The translations under genes and the position numbers were made by a program. From Micavibrio_B sp964633355 (GTDB lineage: Bacteria > Pseudomonadota > Alphaproteobacteria > Micavibrionales > Micavibrionaceae), in NCBI GenBank assembly GCA_964633355.1, contig CAZWGO010000027.1, positions 1 through 27,829 of the forward strand: a stretch of 27,829 bases of DNA. The letters are read 5' to 3'. Shown here in pieces: positions 7,324-14,796 of the stretch; the first letter of the stretch is position 1; every line of letters begins with the position of its first letter. The notes beneath the pieces are model-generated. The model did no database searches and was not told the DNA's origin. It was given only the letters and a program-made list of their open reading frames with translations.

Positions 7324-7425
7324 TTGATCGTTGATCCGTTGATCCGTTGAGTGCGCGGACTTTATTGATTATATTAATCACCGAACACAGACCTCTTTTT
7401 CGAATCAACGAATCAACGGATCAAC
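7324..7425. repeat. Long inverted pair of tandem 8-bp repeats between icmJ and icmB
   Basis: The left arm (7330-7350) is built from TTGATCCG units, with a partial copy at 7324. The right arm (7405-7425) is built from AATCAACG/GATCAACG units. The two 21-nt arms are complementary except for one position. The 54-nt spacer contains another dyad. The right arm ends 13 nt before the icmB start, and no Shine-Dalgarno is visible there. In RNA the arms would form a stem next to the start codon. In DNA they could be protein-binding iterons or a small palindromic mobile repeat. Confidence 0.75.
7366..7380. promoter_or_regulatory. Palindrome in the spacer before icmB
   Basis: TGATTA-TAT-TAATCA is a perfect 6-bp dyad around 3 nt, centred about 66 nt before the icmB start. 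It lies midway between the arms of the longer inverted repeat. Its form suits a dimeric helix-turn-helix regulator. The regulator is not identifiable from the window. Confidence 0.35.
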
Positions 7426-7438
7426 CTCTCAGCAACTT

Positions 7439-10429
7439 ATGAGCTTTTTCGAGAAACTTTTAGCGCCGTTCCAGTCAGCTCTTCGCCAGTCCGTGGAAAG
7501 CTTCATTCGTCTTGAAACGATGGACGATGAATTTACCCTCGCGGCGCAGGACGGCTCGCTCGTTTCCTATCTGAAGATCGATGGCAGCCGCCAGATCATC
7601 GGCGATGAGGAATACCGCTTTCTCGTAGAAGCATCGACGGTGAAAATCGGTGCCAAGTTCGACCGCCAAGGGCAGGCCTTGCAAGTTTACTTTGTGCGCG
7701 ATCCATCCCGCGTTAAATCCAATCTCGATAAGCTGATCAAACCTTCGCGCACGACAGCCGAAAATATCGATTTGGATGTCGATGATCTTTTACAGGAACG
7801 GATTAAAAATTTAAGCTCCATCCTGACCTATGAAGAATGCTATTTTGTTTTATGGACGCGTCCGTCGTCTATGACGAAAAGCGAATTACAGCGCGCGGCA
7901 AAAGACAAGCAGGCGCAGAATAAAAAATGGGTCAATGCCGGTTACGGACAAAATCCGCTGGCAGGCCTTGAGCCGCTGCGGACGCGCCATAAAAGTTATG
8001 TATCGTCGATGATGGCGGCACTGAATGAACTTGGTATGCGCGCCGAACTTCTGGAAGCGCATGAAGCCTTGCGCGCCGTCAAAAATAATTTGTTCCCGAA
8101 TAAAAATTCAGATGAATGGAAGCCGTCACTGCCCGGTGATCCGATTATGCCGCGCGCGCCGATGAGCCGCGTCGATTTATCCGATGTGGTATGGCCGCCG
8201 CTGCGAACGCAATTATCATCGGCAGACGCGCAGACCGTCGATGGCTCGGTTGTCAGGATCGGCGACATGCTGTGGGCGGGAGCCGATATGACGCTCGGCC
8301 CGATGGAAGCTTCACCATTCCCGATGCTGCTGAATCGCCTTTACGATGCAAAAGTGCCGTATCGTATTTCTTTTATGATCGAAGGTGGCGGTGCCTATTC
8401 GACATCTTTCAAAAGCTTTGTTGCGACCATTATGTCGGTGACGAATGCGCTCAACCGCCAGATCAAATATTCGCTCGAAAATTTGCAGACGATTGCACGC
8501 TCCGAACCTGTCGTGCGCATGCGTGTATCCTTTGCCACATGGGGTGAAAAGGATGAATATGATCTGGTACGCGATCGTCTCTCTACATTGATCCAGTCCG
8601 TCGAGAGCTGGGGTTATGCGCAAGTCAGTGAGGTTTCCGGCGATCCGCTTGATTGCGTTATGGCGTCGGCTATGGGAATTCACTGCGCAGGTACAGCGCC
8701 CGCCGCCATCGCGCCGATGCGGGAAGTGATGAAGCTTCTGCCATGGCAGCGTCCGTCGAGCCCATTTAATACAGGATCGATTTTGCTGCGCACGCCTGAC
8801 GGAAAAGTCTGGCCTTATCAAACTGGATCGAATTTAACGACGACATGGTTCGATCTCATCTTCGCGCAGCCGGGTGCCGGTAAATCTGTGCTCATGAACG
8901 CGCTCAACCTTGGTACTGTTTTGTCACCGGGTCTAAATAAGCTTCCCTATGTCGCGGTTATCGATATCGGTCCGTCTTCGTCCGGTCTTATTTCTTTGAT
9001 CAAGGAAGCCTTGCCGGAAAACCGCCAGCATGAAGCGGCGTATTACCGTCTGCAAATGAGCCGTGAATATGCGATCAATCCTTTCGATACCCAGTTAGGT
9101 TGCCGCGCGCCGCTGATTGACGAGCGAAGTTATCTGGTGGAGCTTTTGATTCTTCTATGTACGCCGCCGGGTCATGACAAGCCGTATGACGGAATCCAGC
9201 AACTGGCCGGTCTCGTCGTCGATGAAATGTATCGCTGGCGGGACGACCGCGCCGCCAATGCCGAGCCGCGCCCTTATCTGCCAAGGTTAGATGCAACGAT
9301 TGACGAGGCAATCGTCAAGCACGGTATTCATTTGCCGGCTGATCCTTACTGGTGGGATGTCGTTGACCGCATGTTCGATATCGGAGAGTACCGTATCGCC
9401 AATCTTGCGCAGCGTCATGCCGTGCCATCCTTATCGGACGCGATTACCGCCTCGCGCCGCCCGCAGATCAGAACGCTTCTCGAAGAAACCTCGGTAGGAT
9501 TTAGCAGCGAATCTATCATCAGCGCGTTCGAGCGGATGATTACCTCGGCGATCCGTGAATATCCGATTATGTCGTCCGTCACACAGTTTGAAATAACGGA
9601 TGCGCGAGTTTGCTCGCTTGATTTGATGGACGTATCGCCACAAGGCGATGATACGGCGGACCGCCAAACATCGATCATGTATATGCTGGCCCGATACGCG
9701 CTGGTGCGCAGCTGGTGGGTAGGGCCGGAAGCCTTGCCGAGTATTCCTGAAAAATACCGTCATTATCATGAGATGCGTTTGCAGGATGTGGCTGAAACGC
9801 CAAAACGCCTATGCTATGACGAATTTCACCGTACCAGTAAATCGCATTCGGTGCGGGCGCAAGTAATCCGCGACGTTCGCGAAGGCCGTAAGCGCGGTGT
9901 TCAAATCGTGCTTGCTTCGCAGCTCCTTGATGACTTCGATAAGGATATGGTCGATCTGGCAACGGGCGTCTGGGTTTTGGGTACTGCCGTTTCCGATAAG
10001 GCGGTTGACGAGATCAAGGAGCGTTTCGGCCTGTCCGATACGGCCAGAAACGTCATTCGTTATCGCCTGACCGGCCCAAGAGCGGGCGGTGCGCCGGCGC
10101 TTCTTATTCTCGGCACCAATGAAGGCCGTTACGAACAGCATTTGATTAACACCATGGGGCCGATCGAATTATGGGCGGTTTCTACATCTTCCGAAGACGT
10201 GGCCATTCGCAATCGCTTGTATGGCCGGATCGGGGCAGGCCGTGCGCGGCAAATGCTGGCGGCGACTTTCCCGGGCGGATCGGCGCGCAGCGAATTAAAG
10301 CGCCGCATCATGATGCGCGCCTCATCGGGTGAAGCGCGAAACGCCGCAGCAAGTGCCGTCATTGAAGAAATCGTCGATGAATTGGTGCAAGCCTCTGTCA
10401 AAAGGTTTTCTGAAACCGGAGAGGGATGA
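7439..10429 (+). CDS. icmB: IcmB/DotO VirB4-like ATPase of the Dot/Icm secretion system
   Basis: This cytoplasmic ATPase is thought to energise substrate passage at the base of the type IVB apparatus. At 996 residues it is close to Legionella IcmB (about 1000). The N-terminal part (RLETMDDEFTLAAQDGSLVSYLKIDGS, shown here split by function as the family's DGSLVS motif near residue 40) matches the family. The Walker A motif QPGAGKS lies at about residues 477-483. The Walker B motif LCYDEFHRT has D794-E795, and REGRKRGVQIVLASQLLDDF follows as the VirB4-type motif III region. The start at ATG 7439 has no clear Shine-Dalgarno and follows a long inverted repeat. The gene ends in GAGAGGGATGACGATG, linking it closely to the next gene. 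Identification rests on motifs, length and the icmD-icmJ-icmB order. Confidence 0.92.
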   Translation: MSFFEKLLAPFQSALRQSVESFIRLETMDDEFTLAAQDGSLVSYLKIDGSRQIIGDEEYRFLVEASTVKIGAKFDRQGQALQVYFVRDPSRVKSNLDKLIKPSRTTAENIDLDVDDLLQERIKNLSSILTYEECYFVLWTRPSSMTKSELQRAAKDKQAQNKKWVNAGYGQNPLAGLEPLRTRHKSYVSSMMAALNELGMRAELLEAHEALRAVKNNLFPNKNSDEWKPSLPGDPIMPRAPMSRVDLSDVVWPPLRTQLSSADAQTVDGSVVRIGDMLWAGADMTLGPMEASPFPMLLNRLYDAKVPYRISFMIEGGGAYSTSFKSFVATIMSVTNALNRQIKYSLENLQTIARSEPVVRMRVSFATWGEKDEYDLVRDRLSTLIQSVESWGYAQVSEVSGDPLDCVMASAMGIHCAGTAPAAIAPMREVMKLLPWQRPSSPFNTGSILLRTPDGKVWPYQTGSNLTTTWFDLIFAQPGAGKSVLMNALNLGTVLSPGLNKLPYVAVIDIGPSSSGLISLIKEALPENRQHEAAYYRLQMSREYAINPFDTQLGCRAPLIDERSYLVELLILLCTPPGHDKPYDGIQQLAGLVVDEMYRWRDDRAANAEPRPYLPRLDATIDEAIVKHGIHLPADPYWWDVVDRMFDIGEYRIANLAQRHAVPSLSDAITASRRPQIRTLLEETSVGFSSESIISAFERMITSAIREYPIMSSVTQFEITDARVCSLDLMDVSPQGDDTADRQTSIMYMLARYALVRSWWVGPEALPSIPEKYRHYHEMRLQDVAETPKRLCYDEFHRTSKSHSVRAQVIRDVREGRKRGVQIVLASQLLDDFDKDMVDLATGVWVLGTAVSDKAVDEIKERFGLSDTARNVIRYRLTGPRAGGAPALLILGTNEGRYEQHLINTMGPIELWAVSTSSEDVAIRNRLYGRIGAGRARQMLAATFPGGSARSELKRRIMMRASSGEARNAAASAVIEEIVDELVQASVKRFSETGEG

Positions 10430-10431
10430 CG

Positions 10432-10983
10432 ATGGCGGATAGTCAAGATAATCTCCCCGCAAAAAAGAAACCCGTCAGACCAGCAGACCCAAGGAAAAGG
10501 GAATTGAAATCCGCCAAGAGAAAAGGCGGCGTTCCGATCCTTGAGAAAAAAAACAAAAGCAAGAAATGGTGGTGGATAGGAGGGGGTTTTGTCATAGCCT
10601 TTTTTGCTGCCGTATTCCTGACGCCGCGCATTGGCACAATCCATTACGGGATTTGCAAAACCTATCTAGAGCTTCACGATCCCTATCCAGAATTTCTGGA
10701 ATATGTTCAAGGCTATGACGATGGAACATTGGTGGTTATCGACTATAATCGCACCGATGGATTTGGGCAGCGGACCTTAAATCAAATTCGCTGCGTCTTT
10801 AAAACCGAAGGGAATATCAATGAAATTTCCCGTATCGATGTAAACGGAAAATCCAATATCTACGAAATGGAGGATCCAAAGCAGGTTGAAAAATTCAATC
10901 TCGGTATATCTGCTATCTTGAAAAACAAACCGAGCCTTGTGATGCCGAAAGGTTTTCCTGAAGATATCAAGGATTATAAGTAA
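10432..10983 (+). CDS. Small single-pass membrane protein downstream of icmB, unknown
   Basis: The N-terminus (about 45 residues) is very rich in K, R and P and should be cytoplasmic. One hydrophobic segment follows (WWWIGGGFVIAFFAAVFL, about residues 46-64). The remaining roughly 115 residues would then be periplasmic, with two cysteines (GICKTY and IRCVFK). I chose ATG 10432 because GAGAGGG ends 6 nt before it. ATG 10426 is also possible and would overlap the icmB stop. The tight link to icmB suggests it belongs to the secretion operon. In Legionella icmF follows icmB, but this protein is far too short for IcmF and shows no likeness to it. No family recognised. Confidence 0.75.
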   Translation: MADSQDNLPAKKKPVRPADPRKRELKSAKRKGGVPILEKKNKSKKWWWIGGGFVIAFFAAVFLTPRIGTIHYGICKTYLELHDPYPEFLEYVQGYDDGTLVVIDYNRTDGFGQRTLNQIRCVFKTEGNINEISRIDVNGKSNIYEMEDPKQVEKFNLGISAILKNKPSLVMPKGFPEDIKDYK

Positions 10984-11364
10984 TTATTTTTTTATCCATT
11001 CAATGGCGGCAGGTAAATCTTCCGCTTTTTCGAATTCATGGAATTCACCGCCTAAAATAGGCATCCGGAAATCCCATCTTTGCGACACGCTTTTCGGGGG
11101 ATTTATAATGGCCGTTTTTTCAATTTTTTTTGCATATTCATTAAAAGTTGAAAAGTCTATATCGGCCGCTTTCTTTTCCCATCCTATGAAATTTTCAGGG
11201 TCCGGATAGAAAAACAAAAGTCGTGCCTTGCCAAAATCCTGTAATATTTGCTTGAGGTTCTTTAGATAGATCTCAATATAATATTCATAGGTCACAAGAC
11301 CCCGGACCTCTATGCATAATAGATTTCCTTCGCTTTCAGGCATGATTTTATTTTGCTGCTTCAT
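10984..11364 (-). CDS. SpoIIAA-like (STAS/SEC14-type) protein, copy 1
   Basis: This 126-residue soluble protein resembles the SpoIIAA-like family: an opening ILPESEGNLLCIEV-type strand, a helix with a Y-x-I pattern, LLFFYPDPENFIGWE, then KTAIINPPKSV and a C-terminal AIEWIKK helix. It is similar along its length to the protein encoded just upstream (11374-11748). AAGGTG lies 5 nt before ATG 11364. The stop abuts the stop of the membrane-protein gene with no gap, and no terminator is seen between them. The DNA is visibly more AT-rich than its neighbours, which may reflect acquisition. Members of this family are often of unknown role; ligand or lipid binding is possible. Confidence 0.72.
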   Translation of the reverse strand: MKQQNKIMPESEGNLLCIEVRGLVTYEYYIEIYLKNLKQILQDFGKARLLFFYPDPENFIGWEKKAADIDFSTFNEYAKKIEKTAIINPPKSVSQRWDFRMPILGGEFHEFEKAEDLPAAIEWIKK

Positions 11365-11373
11365 GTTTCACCT

Positions 11374-11748
11374 TTAAGATTTTACCCATGACAAAGCCTT
11401 GTCGAATTCGGCATCCGTATAAAATTTAAGCTCTCCTTTTAAGAGAGGACGTAAGGTTTGCCAGCGAATCAAAACCCGTTCCGGTGGGTTGACGAGGGCG
11501 ATTTTTTTGGCAAAGCCACCAATTTCGGTCATGGTTTCGAGGTCCTGTGCCGCGGCATCCAGATCCCATCCTACAAAAGAAGGTCTATAGGAGATCAGGA
11601 GATTTAACTCTCCGTACTGGTCGATTAATTTACGAACCGAAGGCTCAAGAATGCCGGTATAGTTTTCGAGCGATACCCTGTCGGCAATCTCGATGCATAA
11701 GGTTTTACCTTCACTTTCGGGTAATATGCGGTTTTGCGTTTGACCCAT
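11374..11748 (-). CDS. SpoIIAA-like (STAS/SEC14-type) protein, copy 2
   Basis: This is a 124-residue soluble paralog of the next gene. Shared elements are the ILPESEGKTLCIEI strand near the N-terminus, the helix before LLISYRPSFVGWDLDAA, KIALVNPPERVLIRW, and a final ALSWVKS helix. TAGGAGC lies 6 nt before ATG 11748, giving a clear start. It is first in a two-gene minus-strand unit with a 9-nt gap. The unit diverges from thrS across an AT-rich 157-nt region. The pair could form a heterodimer. No partner kinase or sigma regulator lies beside it, so an anti-sigma role is not supported. Confidence 0.75.
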   Translation of the reverse strand: MGQTQNRILPESEGKTLCIEIADRVSLENYTGILEPSVRKLIDQYGELNLLISYRPSFVGWDLDAAAQDLETMTEIGGFAKKIALVNPPERVLIRWQTLRPLLKGELKFYTDAEFDKALSWVKS

Positions 11749-11905
11749 GCAGCTCCTATGTGACTCCTTGAATATTAAGCGTATAAAACGTATAGAGTTT
11801 CCAATGAAATTGATAAAAGATGCAAGTATAAAACTTGTATTTTATTTATAATTGCGCTTTCTAATATTTATAAAGTTGATATTGCACTGAACAAAAGAGA
11901 ATAAA
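11749..11905. promoter_or_regulatory. AT-rich divergent promoter region, SpoIIAA-like pair / thrS
   Basis: A perfect TATAAT at 11847-11852 points toward thrS, though no good -35 box stands before it. GTATAAAAC occurs twice, at 11781 and 11826; the second copy lies in the small dyad CAAGT-ATAAA-ACTTG (11823-11837). CGTATA is directly repeated around 11780-11794. No T-box-like leader is evident. These elements are suggestive only. Confidence 0.4.
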
Positions 11906-13894
11906 ATGCCTGAAGCCGCCGCCCTGTCTGATGCCTCAATTATCATTACCCTGCCGGATGGAAGTACGCGGACCTATGCAAAGGGCGTAACGGGTCTCGA
12001 GATCGCTGAATCAATTGCAAAGTCCCTGGCAAAAGCCGCCGTAGCTATTCGCATCAACGGCCAGCTCAGCGATTTGTCTTTGCCCATCGAACAAGATGCC
12101 CAGATTGCATTGATCAAGCGCGAAGACGATGCGGCGCTTGAACTTATCCGCCATGACTGCGCGCATGTTTTGGCTGAAGCGGTACAAAAACTTTTCCCGG
12201 GCACGCAAGTGACGATCGGCCCTAATATAGAGAACGGGTTCTTCTATGACTTCTATCGTAACCAGCCGTTTACGACCGAAGATTTCGACGCCATCGAAGC
12301 CGAGATGCGCAAGATCGTCGAACGCAGCAGTCCGTTCACCCGTGAAGTCTGGAGTCGTGAAGACGCGATCAAGTTTTTCAAAGACAAGGGCGAGAACTTC
12401 AAAGTCGAACTGATCCAGGATTTGCCTGAAACTGAATCCATTAAAATTTATAAACAGGGCGAATGGCTCGACTTGTGTCGCGGTCCGCACATGCCGACGA
12501 CAAAAAATATCGGCACGGCTTTTAAATTGATGAAGGTTGCGGGCGCTTACTGGCGCGGTGACTCAAATAAAGCGATGCTGACGCGTATTTACGGTACGGC
12601 GTGGAGAACGGCTGAAGAACTGAAAGCCTATCTGCATCAGATCGAAGAAGCGGAGAAACGCGATCACCGCAAGCTGGGCCGTGAAATGGATTTATTCCAT
12701 ATGCAGGAAGAGGCGCAGGGCTCCGTATTCTGGCACCCGAGAGGCTATACGATCTGGCTGTCGCTCGAATCCTATATGCGCCGCCGCTTGCAGCAAGCCG
12801 GTTATGTCGAGGTTAAAACACCGCAATTGATGGACAAAAAATTCTGGGAGCAATCCGGTCACTGGGATAAATACCGCGATGGCATGTTTATCGTGCCTGA
12901 TGAAATTCCGTCACTGGAAGAAGGCAAGCCGATTGTCAGCGAACACGCCTTCGATCATTTGATGGCTTTGAAGCCAATGAACTGCCCGGCGCATGTGCAG
13001 ATTTTCAAACAGGGCATTACGTCTTATCGCCAACTTCCGATCCGCATGGCGGAATTCGGCTGCTGTCACCGTAATGAAGCGCATGGCGCTTTGCACGGTC
13101 TGATGCGCGTTCGCCAGTTTACGCAGGATGACGCCCATATTTTCTGCCGCGAAGACCAAATTGAATCAGAGAGCATCGCGTTTTGTGAATTGACCAAAGC
13201 GATTTACAAAGATCTTGGTTTTAACGACTACGTCGTCAAGCTGGAAACGCGGCCGGAAAAACGCATTGGCTCGGACGAGCTTTGGGACAAGGCTGAAGCT
13301 GGACTTCAAAATGCGCTCGACAAGCTTGGCATGAAATACGAAATCTCCCCGGGCGATGGTGCCTTCTACGGCCCGAAACTGGCCTTCATTATTCGCGATG
13401 CCATTGGCCGTGAATGGGGCTGCGGCACGCTGCAGCTTGATTTCAATTTGCCGGAACGCCTTGATGCGAATTATATCGGCGAAGACAGCTCGCGCCATCG
13501 CCCCGTTATGCTTCACCGCGCGGTCCTCGGTTCCATCGAACGCTTTATCGGTATATTGATCGAAAACTATGCCGGGAAATTGCCGCTCTGGCTCGCGCCG
13601 ACGCAAGTCGTCGTCGCCTCGATTACAAATGATGCCAATCCCTATGCGCAGGAAGTTTGCGACCGCTTGAAAGCGCTCGGTCTTCGCGCCGAAGTCGATG
13701 TCCGCAACGAGAAGATCAATTATAAAGTCCGCGAACACTCGGTCGGCAAAGTGCCTGTTCTCTTTGTCGTCGGTATGCGCGAGATGGAAGAGAAGAAAGT
13801 GGCGATCCGCCGCCTCGGCTCCGATGCGCAGGACATTCAGGAGCTGGAAGCTGCGATTGAGGCTTTGGTCGAGGCGTGCAAAGCTCCGTATTGA
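11906..13894 (+). CDS. thrS: Threonyl-tRNA synthetase
   Basis: This enzyme charges tRNA-Thr with threonine in the cytoplasm. At 662 residues it has the usual bacterial layout. A TGS domain covers about residues 10-75. The editing domain has HDCAH (H83, H87) and the CRGPH motif, and removes mischarged serine. The class II catalytic core has MNCPAH (C360, a zinc ligand), the motif 2 region CCHRNEAHGALHGLMRVRQF, FYGPKLAF, and motif 3 VLGSIERFIGIL. A C-terminal anticodon-binding domain runs from about residue 555 (LAPTQVVV onward). The ATG is preceded by a weak AAGAGA. infC follows 102 nt downstream, a common thrS-infC pairing. The identification is secure. Confidence 0.98.
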   Translation: MPEAAALSDASIIITLPDGSTRTYAKGVTGLEIAESIAKSLAKAAVAIRINGQLSDLSLPIEQDAQIALIKREDDAALELIRHDCAHVLAEAVQKLFPGTQVTIGPNIENGFFYDFYRNQPFTTEDFDAIEAEMRKIVERSSPFTREVWSREDAIKFFKDKGENFKVELIQDLPETESIKIYKQGEWLDLCRGPHMPTTKNIGTAFKLMKVAGAYWRGDSNKAMLTRIYGTAWRTAEELKAYLHQIEEAEKRDHRKLGREMDLFHMQEEAQGSVFWHPRGYTIWLSLESYMRRRLQQAGYVEVKTPQLMDKKFWEQSGHWDKYRDGMFIVPDEIPSLEEGKPIVSEHAFDHLMALKPMNCPAHVQIFKQGITSYRQLPIRMAEFGCCHRNEAHGALHGLMRVRQFTQDDAHIFCREDQIESESIAFCELTKAIYKDLGFNDYVVKLETRPEKRIGSDELWDKAEAGLQNALDKLGMKYEISPGDGAFYGPKLAFIIRDAIGREWGCGTLQLDFNLPERLDANYIGEDSSRHRPVMLHRAVLGSIERFIGILIENYAGKLPLWLAPTQVVVASITNDANPYAQEVCDRLKALGLRAEVDVRNEKINYKVREHSVGKVPVLFVVGMREMEEKKVAIRRLGSDAQDIQELEAAIEALVEACKAPY

Positions 13895-13906
13895 CGACAT
13901 TAATCC

Positions 13907-13935
13907 TTGAAAATATGCCCAAACGGGCTTATGAA
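13907..13935 (+). promoter_or_regulatory. Candidate infC promoter
   Basis: TTGAAA at 13907-13912 and TATGAA at 13930-13935 are 17 bp apart, just after the thrS stop. Transcription would start near 13942, at the foot of the following hairpin. This would allow infC expression independent of thrS. Confidence 0.45.
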
Positions 13936-13943
13936 TAGGGCCG

Positions 13944-13971
13944 TAACCGCGTTTGATTAGCGGTTATTTTT
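13944..13971 (+). terminator. Hairpin with T tract between thrS and infC
   Basis: TAACCGC (13944-13950) and GCGGTTA (13960-13966) form a perfect 7-bp stem with a 9-nt loop, followed by five T. It looks like a rho-independent terminator for thrS. It also lies only 14 nt before the infC Shine-Dalgarno, so it may act in the infC leader. Confidence 0.65.
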
Positions 13972-13996
13972 GTTAACGAAACCCAGGAGCTACCCC

Positions 13997-14578
13997 ATCG
14001 CTAGACCACCAGCCGCCTTCCCGCCACGCCGTGAGCGGGATCCTAACGAACCCCGCGTAGATAAAGATATTCGGGTCGATAAAGTCAGATTAATCAATGA
14101 AAATGGTGATATGATTGGTGTCGTGCAAGCGCGCGAAGCCATGCGCATGGCTGAAGAGGCCGGCCTGAACCTCGTTGAAATCTCCCCGAATGCCGATCCG
14201 CCAGTCTGCAAGATTTTGGATTACGGCAAATATAAATATGAATTACAGAAGAAAGCTTCAGAAGCTCGTAAGAAGCAGCAGAAAGTCGAAGTAAAGGAAA
14301 TCCAGATCCGCCCGATGATCGGCGATCATGATTACGAGGTTAAACTCCGTAATGCCAAGCGTTTCCTTGAAGAAGGCAACAAGGTTAAAGTCGTTCTGAA
14401 GTACAGGGGCCGCGAAATGGCCCATACCAAGATCGGTTTCGATCTTTTGACCAAGATGATCGAGGATATTGGCGATATAGGTAAAATTGACGCCGCGCCG
14501 AAAATGGAAGGCCGTCAGGTCATGATGGTCTTAAGCCCGGGCGCAGCCGTTAAATCGGCAGCTCCCCCGGCTTCCTGA
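13997..14578 (+). CDS. infC: Translation initiation factor IF-3, starting at ATC
   Basis: IF-3 binds the 30S subunit, checks start-codon pairing and prevents early 50S joining. The N-domain (VRLINENGDMIGVV, AGLNLVEISPNADPPVCKILDYGKY, here quoted in parts: DPPVCKILD is the family signature) is followed by a lysine-rich linker (KASEARKKQQKVEVKEIQ). The C-domain has IGDHDYEVKLRNAKRFL and KYRGREMAH. No ATG, GTG or TTG suits the N-terminus. AGGAG at 13985-13989 lies 7 nt before ATC 13997, giving a 193-residue protein of about normal length. Rare start codons (ATT, ATC and similar) are known for infC and let IF-3 repress its own synthesis. A TTG at 13970 would place the ribosome site inside the gene. 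Confidence 0.95.
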   Translation: MARPPAAFPPRRERDPNEPRVDKDIRVDKVRLINENGDMIGVVQAREAMRMAEEAGLNLVEISPNADPPVCKILDYGKYKYELQKKASEARKKQQKVEVKEIQIRPMIGDHDYEVKLRNAKRFLEEGNKVKVVLKYRGREMAHTKIGFDLLTKMIEDIGDIGKIDAAPKMEGRQVMMVLSPGAAVKSAAPPAS

Positions 14579-14604
14579 TATCTCAATTTAAATCGGAAAA
14601 GTAT

Positions 14605-14628
14605 AAAAGCCCTGAAAAGGGCTTTTTA
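14605..14628. terminator. Bidirectional terminator after infC
   Basis: AAAAGCCC (14605-14612) and GGGCTTTT (14619-14626) flank a 6-nt loop, with T or A tracts on both sides. It lies 27 nt after the infC stop and could also stop minus-strand transcripts. Confidence 0.85.
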
Positions 14629-14638
14629 TTTAGGCATG

Positions 14639-14755
14639 AAAAATCCCGCCTTCTTATCCTTGATCCTTAAGGTCTTTCAGTATGACTTTCCCGCAAAGAG
14701 CGCGTCAGAGATATTGAATATACACAAAATAAGGAACGGATCGTGAAGGCGGGAC
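14639..14755 (-). ncRNA. Structured inverted-repeat element, candidate small RNA
   Basis: TCCCGCCTTC at 14644-14653 and GAAGGCGGGA at 14745-14754 form a 10-bp closing stem around 91 nt. Inner parts also pair (GATCC-type and CCTTA/TAAGG segments). On the minus strand the last arm is followed by TTTTT, as in an RNA that ends at an intrinsic terminator. No open frame covers it, and it lies between two terminators. No clear promoter is seen at its right side, where the H1-like gene's terminator ends. A short miniature inverted-repeat element is the main alternative. The size is smaller than usual 6S RNA. Confidence 0.35.
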
Positions 14756-14768
14756 TAAATTCAAAATA

Positions 14769-14790
14769 AGCCGAGTTTAAAAACCCGGCT
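14769..14790 (-). terminator. Terminator of the H1-like gene
   Basis: Read on the minus strand, AGCCGGG and CTCGGCT pair over 7 bp (one G-U) around an 8-nt loop and are followed by TATTTTG. It lies just after the stop of the histone-like gene. Confidence 0.7.
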
Positions 14791-14796
14791 CATCAA

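Noticed and set aside
7324..7425. CRISPR-like array before icmB
   Set aside because: Units are 8 bp, adjacent and inverted about a centre; there are no spacers between repeats and no cas genes.
10426..10983. IcmF/TphA as the gene after icmB
   Set aside because: The product is under 190 residues with one membrane span; IcmF is several times larger.
13166..13900. Long antisense frame (244 codons) opposite thrS
   Set aside because: It mirrors a strongly conserved gene, shows no known motif and has no ribosome site; it is a coding shadow.
14639..14755. 6S RNA
   Set aside because: The element is shorter than usual 6S RNA and I could not see its central bubble; only a general small-RNA candidate is kept.
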